DNA of 5,964 nucleotides from LSUCC0057 sp042091915 (lineage in GTDB: Bacteria; Pseudomonadota; Gammaproteobacteria; Pseudomonadales; Porticoccaceae): assembly GCA_042091915.1 (NCBI GenBank), contig JBELGO010000093.1, forward strand, positions 1 to 5,964, given 5' to 3'. The notes below the pieces were generated by a model. That model saw only the letters and a program-made list of their open reading frames with translations. It ran no database searches and was not told where the DNA came from. Positions 1 to 5,964 of the stretch are shown piece after piece. The translations under genes and the position numbers were made by a program. The first letter of the stretch is position 1; each line of letters opens with the position of its first letter.

Positions 1-1
1 G

Positions 2-772
2 GTGAGCACTGCGATGACTGATCTCAGCGGAAAAATTGTACTGATCAGTGGCACTGGCGGCGGTCAGGGGCGCGCAGCAGCGCTGCGCTTTGCTCGCGAC
101 GGCGCCACAGTATTTGGTTGCGACCTCAATCTCCAAGGCCATCTCGAGACACAGCAGCTGTTGCAAGCCGAAGGGCTTGAAATGCACGGTGACAGCGCTG
201 TCGATCTCGGCGATCCGCAGCAGTGTCAGCACTGGATAGCCGCGGCAGTGGCGCAGTTTGGCCGCATCGACGTACTCTACAACAATGCGTCTGCCACCCG
301 CTTTGGACGGGTGGAGACATTCACCCTCGAGGATTGGCGTTATGTCATGCGCAATGAACTCGATCTGGTCTTCTACGCCACCAAATACGCCTGGCCTCAT
401 CTGACAAAACCTGGCGCGACTATTATCAATATCGCTTCGGTCGCCGCCTGGTGTGGCTCCACTAGCACCGGCAAAGCGGCGCACTCGGCCGCCAAAGCGG
501 CGGTGGTGGCCTTCACCCGGCAACTTGCCGCTGAGGGTGCGAGCGAGGGCATTCGCGCTGTCAGCATCAGTCCAGGCTTCATCAAGACACCTGGCACCGC
601 CCCGTTTCTGGACGACCCGCGCGCGCGCGAGACATTGCTCTCAGGCATTCTGGCGCAGCGCCCGGGTGAGGCCGAGGAAGTCGCGGCATTGGCCGCATTT
701 GTTGCTTCAAACGAGGCCACCTACATTAACGGCAGTGACCTAGTTATTGACGGTGGACTACTCGCCACTTAG
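2..772 (+). CDS. SDR-family oxidoreductase with His in place of the catalytic Tyr
   Basis: A short-chain dehydrogenase/reductase of normal length (about 250 residues), cytosolic, expected to move hydride between NAD(H) and a hydroxyl/keto group. Visible motifs are the Rossmann cofactor loop GTGGGQGR (residues 17-24), Asp41 at the end of the second strand (which favours NAD over NADP), VDL around Asp68, NNAS (94-97, the usual NNAG), Asn118, and Ser146 in IASVAAW. PG at 191-192 and a C-terminal YINGSDLVIDGG complete the fold. The active-site motif that is normally YxxxK reads HSAAK: His161 (codon CAC) replaces Tyr, while Lys165 is kept. The frame is open to the window edge. GTG at 2 gives 256 residues and ATG at 14 is an equally plausible start; upstream sequence is missing, so this is undecided. 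It lies 47 bases before the ring-cleavage dioxygenase and is probably cotranscribed with it. By analogy with BphB-BphC it might feed a diol to that enzyme (inference). Family is certain; substrate is unknown. Confidence 0.93.
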   Translation: MSTAMTDLSGKIVLISGTGGGQGRAAALRFARDGATVFGCDLNLQGHLETQQLLQAEGLEMHGDSAVDLGDPQQCQHWIAAAVAQFGRIDVLYNNASATRFGRVETFTLEDWRYVMRNELDLVFYATKYAWPHLTKPGATIINIASVAAWCGSTSTGKAAHSAAKAAVVAFTRQLAAEGASEGIRAVSISPGFIKTPGTAPFLDDPRARETLLSGILAQRPGEAEEVAALAAFVASNEATYINGSDLVIDGGLLAT

Positions 773-808
773 CGAAGCCTGCCAGCTTCAGCACCAAACG
801 ACTCTATT

Positions 809-815
809 GGGAGAG
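809..815 (+). promoter_or_regulatory. Ribosome binding site of the extradiol dioxygenase
   Basis: The purine-rich GGGAGAG lies a few bases before the ATG at 820 and resembles a Shine-Dalgarno sequence. It supports that ATG as the start. The resulting N-terminus, beginning MNLIGIGYMGFET, also matches where proteins of this family usually begin. Confidence 0.55.
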
Positions 816-819
816 ACAG

Positions 820-1761
820 ATGAATTTGATCGGCATTGGTTACATGGGTTTTGAAACCGCCAATTTGGACGCTTGGCGCGATTACGGCCCGAACGTTATG
901 GGCTTTGAAATCGCCGCCAGCCCGACTCAAGATGAGCACTCTCTCTACTTCAAAATGGACGACCGCCGCCATCGACTAGCCTTTCATCCGGGGGAGATCG
1001 ACCGAGTCACGTATATTGGCTGGGAGGCCCGCAACCGCCTCGACTTTATCGAAGCACAGCAGATTCTAAACAGTCACGGCGTCGAATTTAGTGTTGGTGA
1101 CGACACCCTGTGCGAGCAGCGCGGTGTCAAAGAGCTGATCCGCTTCCGCGACCCAGTCGGCTACCAGCATGAGATCTTCTACGCGCAAAAATGGACCCCG
1201 CGCTCTTTCCGCAGCGGACGCCCGCACGGCGGTTTCATCTGCGACGACCGCGGCCTCGGCCATGTGGTGCTGATGACGCCAACTTTTACCGAAGAGCTGG
1301 AAACCTTTCTCATCGAGGTGATGGGAATGCAGTGGTATGGCTGGGGGGCGGGCAAGGGAAAGACACAGTTCTTCCGCACCAAACTCAACAACCAGACCAG
1401 CCATGACATCGCCTTTGGCCACGCACCGGGGCGGATGGGCATCCAGCATATCGGCGTGTTTGTCGACAGTGTGCGCGATGTCGGTGAGACCTACGATATC
1501 GTCTTAGAGCGAGAGTTAGATTTAATGATGACGCTCGGCCAGCATTCGCAGGATCCACACATCTCCTTCTACCATTTCAACCCGTCTGGCTTCGCCTTTG
1601 AATGCATCGCCGAGCTAGAGCCTTGGCAGGGTGACCCGTTTGAACTCAATCCAGAAAAGATGAGCACTTGGGGGCATAAAATAGTTGGGCCGATTGTCGG
1701 TCCGAGCGTTCGCCCCGCCGCCGAGGTCTATCCCGAGATATACACCGACGAGTCCGCCTGA
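820..1761 (+). CDS. Type I extradiol ring-cleavage dioxygenase (BphC/HsaC-like, VOC fold)
   Basis: A two-domain vicinal-oxygen-chelate enzyme that uses Fe(II) and O2 to open a catechol-type ring next to the two hydroxyls (meta cleavage). It is cytosolic. Its 313 residues are slightly more than the usual 290-300, with the excess in a Pro-rich C-terminal tail. The N-terminal domain (about 1-125) starts with the typical GYMGFETANLDAW. The catalytic domain (about 143-265) carries the three iron ligands: His148 in GLGHVVL, His210 in GIQHIGVF and Glu261 in FAFEC. The second-shell residues known from biphenyl dioxygenase are also present: His195, His242 and Tyr251. Residues 240-261 fit the extradiol signature G-x-H-x(7)-F-Y-x(2)-N-P-x-G-x(3)-E. 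All of this predicts an active enzyme. Relatives act on dihydroxybiphenyl, secosteroid catechols and dihydroxycumate; the substrate here cannot be read from sequence. It follows an SDR on the same strand and ends 28 bases from a convergent transporter gene. Confidence 0.95.
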   Translation: MNLIGIGYMGFETANLDAWRDYGPNVMGFEIAASPTQDEHSLYFKMDDRRHRLAFHPGEIDRVTYIGWEARNRLDFIEAQQILNSHGVEFSVGDDTLCEQRGVKELIRFRDPVGYQHEIFYAQKWTPRSFRSGRPHGGFICDDRGLGHVVLMTPTFTEELETFLIEVMGMQWYGWGAGKGKTQFFRTKLNNQTSHDIAFGHAPGRMGIQHIGVFVDSVRDVGETYDIVLERELDLMMTLGQHSQDPHISFYHFNPSGFAFECIAELEPWQGDPFELNPEKMSTWGHKIVGPIVGPSVRPAAEVYPEIYTDESA

Positions 1762-1772
1762 CTCAGCGCCAC

Positions 1773-1792
1773 TGGCCGCACCAGCGCGGCTA
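1773..1792. terminator. Weak hairpin in the convergent gap
   Basis: Between the two facing stop codons, TGGCCGC (1773-1779) can pair with GCGGCTA (1786-1792) around a 6-base loop. The stem has 7 pairs, including one G-T. It could slow transcription from either side. Neither strand has a T-run after it, so it is not a classical intrinsic terminator and may be chance in GC-rich DNA. Confidence 0.2.
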
Positions 1793-3067
1793 TTCGGGCG
1801 GTGTGCCGTGACTAAATTGCGGCACCCGCCCGAGCGCGAGCAGCAGCAGCGAGCCCGCCGCGGTACTCACCAAGCAGTAGACCAGTAGCCACTGATAACC
1901 ACCACTCCAGGTATATAACGCGGCAAATAGCAGCGGCGCAGCAGCAGAGGCGACAGTTATTAAGCCCTGATGGAAGCCAAATAGCCGGGTGTAATCTCCA
2001 ATCCCAAAATATTTCGCTATCAAAAACGCGGCGATGTCGAACTCTGCCCCGGCACCGAGGCCAAACAGCGCCACCGCTACCGCGAGCATCACCACATCTT
2101 GACTGCCGAAAAGAAAAATAAGGTAGCCGATCACCGGCAGGAATAGGCTGACACTGGCGATCAACGGTGGCCAAAAGCGGTCCAGCAAATATCCCACCAC
2201 CAACCGCCCGGCAATCAGTGACAAGCCAAAAAAACCGAAAATCGCCGCCGCCTCAGCAGCCGAAAAACCTCTGTCGAGCAACATCGGAATGGTGTTGGTG
2301 ACGATCCCGACAATCGCCGAAACCACCAGCGCCAGCGATAGATTACAGAGCCAGAAACGGCTTGATAGCAGCCCCTGGCGGAAACTGAGCCCGCCGCCAA
2401 CCATCTCGGGCTGCTGACTCTCGCTGCGACTCAGTGGCGCCGCTTCAGGCAGCTGAAACCAGATTAAAGCCACGGCCATTACCGCTAGGTTTAATAGCGC
2501 CAAACCGACGAACACCCCGGGCCAGGAGTAGTGCGCGACCGTCCAGGTCATTAGCTGCGGCACCAGCGCCGCGGTGATGCCCGTTCCAGACAAGCCCACC
2601 GCCAGCGCCAAGCCGCGGTTGTAGACAAACCACGAGACGATCAGCTGCGTCCAGGTGGTAGCCAAGGCGCCCATTCCTATTATCGGCAGCAATGCGAAGA
2701 CGACGTAGAGTCTCCACACTGAGCCACCCAGCCACGCAATACAGCTCAGATAGCCGACCGCCATTAACAGCAACGAGCCGATCGTCACCCGCTTGGCACC
2801 AAAGCGAATATTGAGCCAACCGACCGCTTGCAAGCCGACCACGGCACCACCGTAAAGAAAGGTTATCGCAGCTTGCTGATCGCTGCGCTGCCAACCAAAG
2901 GCCTGTTCAAAAGGGCCGACTAGCGCGCCAAAGCCGTAGAGCAGTACCGCATTGATACTGATCGCTATGCCCATCACCGCCAGTAGCAAAATTCGCCAGC
3001 CGCGCACGAACTCTGCTAGCTGTGGAAATTTCTCAGCCGTTGCCATCCCAGCGTTACTCCGCGACAT
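1790..3067 (-). CDS. MFS transporter, monocarboxylate/oxalate-formate antiporter-like
   Basis: A major facilitator superfamily membrane carrier of 425 residues with about 12 hydrophobic helices, roughly at 25-50, 64-84, 92-112, 115-140, 152-170, 180-204, then after a polar central loop (205-235) at 237-260, 270-292, 300-320, 324-348, 362-385 and 391-412. The loop between helices 2 and 3 reads GWLNIRFGAKR, a form of MFS motif A with Asn where Asp is usual. A second copy (GYLLDRF, 292-298) follows helix 8. Helix 10 holds charged GAEFDIAAFLIAKYFG, a pattern I associate with the MFS branch that carries organic acids. It is last in the minus-strand operon, so it probably moves the substrate or an intermediate of the pathway. 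Start is uncertain: ATG at 3067 overlaps the flavoprotein stop by 14 bases and has no clear ribosome site, while ATG at 3046 (residue 8) has GGAG about 10 bases upstream and leaves a 7-base gap. The second looks somewhat better. Substrate and direction are unknown. Confidence 0.93.
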   Translation of the reverse strand: MSRSNAGMATAEKFPQLAEFVRGWRILLLAVMGIAISINAVLLYGFGALVGPFEQAFGWQRSDQQAAITFLYGGAVVGLQAVGWLNIRFGAKRVTIGSLLLMAVGYLSCIAWLGGSVWRLYVVFALLPIIGMGALATTWTQLIVSWFVYNRGLALAVGLSGTGITAALVPQLMTWTVAHYSWPGVFVGLALLNLAVMAVALIWFQLPEAAPLSRSESQQPEMVGGGLSFRQGLLSSRFWLCNLSLALVVSAIVGIVTNTIPMLLDRGFSAAEAAAIFGFFGLSLIAGRLVVGYLLDRFWPPLIASVSLFLPVIGYLIFLFGSQDVVMLAVAVALFGLGAGAEFDIAAFLIAKYFGIGDYTRLFGFHQGLITVASAAAPLLFAALYTWSGGYQWLLVYCLVSTAAGSLLLLALGRVPQFSHGTPPE

Positions 3068-4724
3068 CGGCTAACGACCGCGCCGCAACAAAACCAAAGG
3101 TTAAGCTGAGCGTATTATTGCCACCGTGGGAGGGCGCCTTACCGCGCCACAGAGAGTTCATATCTAACCCAACCGCACAGAGGCCAGGTATTGGCTCTGC
3201 ATCGCCACCGAGTACGCGCGCACGGCTGTCAACTTTTAAGCCCACCGTGGTGGTGGAATCGCCAGGGTAAATTTTTACGGCATAAAATGGACCTTGCGCG
3301 ATTGGCCCAAGACACGGGTTGGGGGTGTGGTTGAGATCGCCCAAATGGAAGTCCTCCTGCTGACTGCCGCGGCCGAAATCCTCATCGACGCCGCGCTCGG
3401 CAAAGCTGTTAAAGCGCTCAACAGTTGCCAGTAAATTTTCACTCGCTATCCCTGTCTTATCGGCCAGCTGTTGCAGCGAGCTGGCGCGTATCAGATAGCC
3501 CTGCTCGACCATTTTCTTTAGCCCCAACCCTCTCGGCTTGACTAAACCTAGCCCATATTTTTTGACGAAGGCGTGGTCGGCAACCAGAAAGGCGGGCACC
3601 GAAGCTGTGCGGTGCATCGGCTCAACGAGATTGGTCGCCGACTCGTTGCCAAAGCGCTCGCCATTGAGATTGACAGCGATGCAGCCCGGCTTACCGCGGT
3701 CCAAAAATAGATGGGGGAATTTGCGGATAGTGCCATCTGGCCGCTCCAATACCGACACCACCAACCAGCCGGCGTTGCTGATGTTAGCGCCATCAAAGCC
3801 GGCACCTAGGTCTAAGGCGGCACTGATGGCTACCCCGTTATTGCCCTCACAGACCATAGAGATATGCTGGTCTGGGAAGGGGATGAACTGTTGGCGAAAA
3901 CGTTCGTTGGCAGAAAATCCGCCACTCGCCAAGATCACCCCGCGCCGAGCGGTTATCTGGATTTTCTCGCCATCGCGCTCCACCTCTACACCGGTTACGG
4001 CACCGTCATCCGTCATTAGTTCTAACATTGGGCTCGAGTGCCACAGCTCTACCCCAGCATCCAGGCAAGATTTTAGTAGACGGCCAACCAGAGCATTGCC
4101 CATGGTCAATCGTGTACCGCGGCCATAGACCAGCCTGTCTCTGAGATAGCGCACCACGAGTTTGAGCACGTGGACAAGCGAGCGCCAAGATTTTTTGACA
4201 TTGGCGATATGCGGCATGTCGTCAAACCCCAGCATCATGCCGGCGGGCGCATTAAATTCGCGCAAAGGTTCGCGCAGCTGCTTTAGGTGATCGCCTAACT
4301 GGCGGCCATCAAAGGTCACTGGCGCCAGCAGCCGGCCTGCTTGGGTGGCACCCTGTAGCTCTTGAAACCAGTCGGGGAAACCCAAGTGCAGTGCAAACTG
4401 GGTTGATGTCTGCCCCTGCATAAAGTCGACCATTTGCGGTGCCGCCCGCAAAAACTCCGCCAGTAGGTCCTCGCGCAAGGTCGGCCCGACGACAGCTTTA
4501 ATATAAGCAGAGGCATCGGACTCGCTGTCCGCGTACCCAGCCTCTCGCCCCAAACTGTTGCAGGGCACCCAAATGCCGCCGCCTGACCACGCCGTGGTAC
4601 CGCCATAGTAGGGGGTTTTCTCTACTAGCAAGACATCCAAACCCGATGCCGCGGCAGTCAACGCAGCACTTAGGCCCGCCCCGCCCGCGCCGACCACTAC
4701 CACATCTTTAATTATTTTCTGCAT
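3054..4724 (-). CDS. FAD-dependent oxidoreductase, 3-ketosteroid delta1-dehydrogenase-like
   Basis: A flavoprotein of the fumarate reductase/KstD superfamily, 556 residues, close to the size of KstD proteins. The N-terminal FAD-binding motif is VVVGAGGAG (9-17), with the acidic Glu35 at the end of strand two. Then comes YGGTTAWSGGGIWVP (40-54), very typical of ketosteroid dehydrogenases, then GVILASGGF (262-270), VNLNGERFGNES (351-362), and the C-terminal GPFYAVKIYPGD (478-489) and TFGFVAARS (542-550). The family inserts or removes a double bond next to a keto group using FAD. By memory-based alignment, the three catalytic tyrosines of characterised KstD appear replaced: PDW (117-119) stands where PDY is usual, NESATN (360-365) where NESLPY is usual, and SHGGNN (532-537) replaces the YAGPG element. 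A related but different reaction or substrate is therefore likely. The ATG at 4724 has only a weak, closely spaced GGTGA before it. The gene lies 54 bases after an SDR and abuts the MFS gene. Confidence 0.9.
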   Translation of the reverse strand: MQKIIKDVVVVGAGGAGLSAALTAAASGLDVLLVEKTPYYGGTTAWSGGGIWVPCNSLGREAGYADSESDASAYIKAVVGPTLREDLLAEFLRAAPQMVDFMQGQTSTQFALHLGFPDWFQELQGATQAGRLLAPVTFDGRQLGDHLKQLREPLREFNAPAGMMLGFDDMPHIANVKKSWRSLVHVLKLVVRYLRDRLVYGRGTRLTMGNALVGRLLKSCLDAGVELWHSSPMLELMTDDGAVTGVEVERDGEKIQITARRGVILASGGFSANERFRQQFIPFPDQHISMVCEGNNGVAISAALDLGAGFDGANISNAGWLVVSVLERPDGTIRKFPHLFLDRGKPGCIAVNLNGERFGNESATNLVEPMHRTASVPAFLVADHAFVKKYGLGLVKPRGLGLKKMVEQGYLIRASSLQQLADKTGIASENLLATVERFNSFAERGVDEDFGRGSQQEDFHLGDLNHTPNPCLGPIAQGPFYAVKIYPGDSTTTVGLKVDSRARVLGGDAEPIPGLCAVGLDMNSLWRGKAPSHGGNNTLSLTFGFVAARSLADVAE

Positions 4725-4761
4725 AGATCACCATCGGTTTATCAATTACCAGCGCCGCCCT

Positions 4762-4789
4762 GCTATAGAAAAAAGCCACTAATCGCCAA
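4762..4789 (-). promoter_or_regulatory. Possible weak sigma70-type promoter before the flavoprotein gene
   Basis: On the minus strand TTGGCG (4784-4789) and TATAGC (4762-4767) are separated by 16 bases. Each matches 4 of 6 bases of the -35 and -10 consensus. It would let the flavoprotein and transporter be transcribed apart from the SDRs. Matches this weak are common by chance, and the -35 lies inside the last codons of the SDR gene. Confidence 0.15.
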
Positions 4790-4800
4790 TAAATTTGGCG
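4769..4800 (-). terminator. Hairpin plus T-run at the end of the SDR gene (possible attenuator)
   Basis: A perfect inverted repeat, CGCCAA/TTGGCG (4784-4789 and 4795-4800) with a 5-base loop, covers the last codons of the SDR. On the minus strand it is followed by six T (4769-4774). Nine bases separate stem and T-run, more than an intrinsic terminator normally allows, so at most this is a weak attenuator or a 3'-end stabilising stem. Confidence 0.22.
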
Positions 4801-5618
4801 CTGATCTCGGTGCTTTCTAGAACATGGTCACGACGCTGTAAGCCACGACTCAGCTCGCCTTCGGCTAGGTCAAGATCGTCTGGATGGACCAGCGTTGGGA
4901 CGCTGCCCAAAGCATCTAGACCGAGCGGTACAATCTGCTGTGCAGTGGGCAGGTCGTCGGGGATAGGCATGCCGTGAGCCGCCATATGAGCGCGCATTGT
5001 TGGGGTATCGGTGGAGCCGATCACCAGGTTCAATACGTCAACATTATGCTGCTGCCATTCTGCCCACAGCGACTCCCCCAGATTGAGGATAAAGCCCTTG
5101 GTAGCGGTATAAAGCGCTAACTTCTTGGTACCACCAAAGGCGGCATGCGAGCCCACCAGGATTATTCCGCCGCGTTTGCGCGCCACCATCTGCGCGCCAA
5201 AGTGATGACAGCAGTGGTAGACCGTCTCGGTATTCATGCGAACAAATCCGGCCCACTGCGCGGCACTAGCTGTGAGGAAGTGCTCAGTAAACGGCGGCGC
5301 GCCGGCGTTGAAGACCAGTAAGCCGATTTCGCGCGCCCCCACCTGCTCAACAATGGTCTCAATGGCGTTGGGCTCCATCAAGTCGACGCCAATCACCAGC
5401 GCTTCAATACCAAAATTTGTCTGCAGCTCTTGTTTGAGTTCATCAAGCACTGCCGGCCGTCTCGACAGCAGCGCGCAGTTGAATCCCAGTGCCGCCAGTT
5501 GCCGGGCAAATTCGGCACCCAGCCCGTGTGACGCCCCGACCACTAACGCCCAAGGGCCGTATTTTTTAATAAACTGCTGCGAATCGAGTGATGTCGCTGT
5601 GCCTGCGTGGTTATCCAT
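4779..5618 (-). CDS. SDR-family NAD(P)-dependent oxidoreductase
   Basis: A classical-type short-chain dehydrogenase/reductase with an intact active site, 279 residues, cytosolic. A leader of about 20 residues precedes the Rossmann fold. The cofactor loop is GASHGLG (28-34). Ser52-Arg53-Arg54 after the second strand suggests NADP(H) preference. Asp79, NAG (104-106) and Asn129 follow. The catalytic set is Ser157 (LVGSHAAF), Tyr170 and Lys174 (YTATK). After the active site the common PG motif is replaced by IGSTDTP (200-206). The C-terminal part (about 207-279) lacks the usual GG ending, and overall it resembles the DltE-like branch of SDRs. It probably reduces or oxidises a keto/hydroxy intermediate. 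The ATG at 5618 is well supported by a GAGG ribosome site 6 bases upstream. It starts 21 bases after the stop of another SDR and is followed 54 bases later by the flavoprotein, consistent with one operon. Substrate unknown. Confidence 0.94.
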   Translation of the reverse strand: MDNHAGTATSLDSQQFIKKYGPWALVVGASHGLGAEFARQLAALGFNCALLSRRPAVLDELKQELQTNFGIEALVIGVDLMEPNAIETIVEQVGAREIGLLVFNAGAPPFTEHFLTASAAQWAGFVRMNTETVYHCCHHFGAQMVARKRGGIILVGSHAAFGGTKKLALYTATKGFILNLGESLWAEWQQHNVDVLNLVIGSTDTPTMRAHMAAHGMPIPDDLPTAQQIVPLGLDALGSVPTLVHPDDLDLAEGELSRGLQRRDHVLESTEISAKFIGD

Positions 5619-5624
5619 GATGAG

Positions 5625-5628
5625 CCTC
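5625..5628 (-). promoter_or_regulatory. Ribosome binding site of the complete minus-strand SDR
   Basis: GAGG on the minus strand, 6 bases before the ATG at 5618. Its spacing is near ideal and it fixes that start, giving the protein its 20-residue leader before the Rossmann fold. Confidence 0.55.
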
Positions 5629-5639
5629 GTTACCTAGGG

Positions 5640-5964
5640 TTAAGTGGGTTCGCCGACAAAGTCAGCAAAATGGGGTTGATGCATGAGCGAACCGCCATCG
5701 ATAGAGATACATTGGCCGGTCATGTAGCCGGCCTCCTCTGAAGCCAGATAGGCGACTAAGGCGGCGACATCCTCGGCTCGCCCGAGCCTTGGTAGTGCCA
5801 AATGTCTGGCATAGTTTTTAGCCAACTCAGGAACACTGCGTTGTGTCGCCTCGGTGAGAATGAGACCCGGCGCTACCGCATTGCAGCGCACACCCGAGCG
5901 GCCGTACTGGGTGGCTACGTGTTTAGTCAGATTGATCACCCCCGCTTTCGCGGTGCCGTAGCCA
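5640..5964 (-). CDS. SDR-family oxidoreductase, C-terminal part, cut by the window edge
   Basis: The last 107 or so residues of a short-chain dehydrogenase whose first part (about 150 residues, with the cofactor loop) lies beyond the right edge. The frame is open to the edge and begins GYGTAKAGVINLTKHVA, which contains the catalytic Tyr and Lys of YxxxK. The GTG at 5939 falls just after this motif, in the middle of the fold, so it is an internal Val codon and not a start. Next come RCNAVAPG (the NxxxPG turn that shapes the cofactor site), LGRAEDVAALVAYLASEEA, and the classical C-terminal TGQCISIDGG that forms the subunit interface. These are hallmarks of the FabG-like classical SDRs, usually tetrameric and about 250 residues long. 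It is the first visible gene of the minus-strand operon, 21 bases ahead of the next SDR. The cofactor and the substrate cannot be judged from this fragment. Confidence 0.92.
   Translation of the reverse strand, partial: GYGTAKAGVINLTKHVATQYGRSGVRCNAVAPGLILTEATQRSVPELAKNYARHLALPRLGRAEDVAALVAYLASEEAGYMTGQCISIDGGSLMHQPHFADFVGEPT

Noticed and set aside
774..789. Inverted repeat GAAGC/GCTTC in the gap between the first two genes
   Set aside because: The stem is only 5 bp with a 6-base loop and no T-run after it, and cotranscription with the next gene is expected. Too weak to call a terminator.
1066..1449. Minus-strand open frames of 127 and 87 residues
   Set aside because: They are antisense to the dioxygenase catalytic domain, whose iron ligands and signature are intact. 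No ribosome site or motif supports them.
1840..1950. GCA/CAG-rich triplet runs near the transporter C-terminus
   Set aside because: They encode Ala/Leu-rich transmembrane helix sequence in the MFS gene. This is codon composition, not a true repeat array.
2445..2894. A 149-residue minus-strand open frame within the transporter gene
   Set aside because: It is a different frame of the same strand, with a low-complexity Gly/Arg/Ala-rich product. The 12-helix MFS frame explains the region.
3538..4128. A 196-residue plus-strand open frame
   Set aside because: It lies wholly inside the flavoprotein gene on the opposite strand. Its product is rich in Ser, Arg and Pro with no recognisable motif, as expected for the antisense shadow of a GC-rich gene.
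5640..5939. A complete 99-residue small protein starting at GTG 5939
   Set aside because: The frame continues upstream to the window edge through the SDR active-site motif GYGTAK, so this is the tail of a larger gene.

Overview
This is a compact block of catabolic genes, probably from a proteobacterium and most likely a marine-type gammaproteobacterium. That taxonomic guess rests on gene style and moderately high GC judged by eye, not on a search. There are no RNA genes, insertion sequences, CRISPR arrays or phage genes. Almost every base is coding, and the longest gene-free stretch is 54 bases.

Left part (2-1761, plus strand): a short-chain dehydrogenase/reductase (SDR) is followed after 47 bases by a two-domain extradiol ring-cleavage dioxygenase of the BphC/HsaC type. 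All iron ligands and the family signature of the dioxygenase are visible. The SDR carries histidine where the catalytic tyrosine should be.

Right part (1790-5964, minus strand): four genes read leftward and look like one operon. In transcription order they are an SDR cut by the right window edge (catalytic Tyr and Lys just inside), a second complete SDR with a normal Y-x-x-x-K site, a large FAD-dependent oxidoreductase resembling 3-ketosteroid delta1-dehydrogenase (KstD), and a 12-helix MFS transporter. Gaps are 21 and 54 bases, and the last pair abuts or overlaps. This operon converges on the left pair with only 28 bases between the stop codons.

Working together (inference): the MFS protein would import or export a small organic acid or ring compound. 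The SDRs would oxidise or reduce hydroxyl/keto groups, the FAD enzyme would desaturate or reduce a ring or enone, and the dioxygenase would open a catecholic ring. This fits degradation of a steroid, terpenoid or aromatic compound. No ring hydroxylase, hydrolase, CoA ligase or regulator is in view, so the substrate cannot be named. The most interesting points are the two enzymes whose expected catalytic residues look replaced: the first SDR and the KstD-like flavoprotein. I do not see a clearly new type of system.
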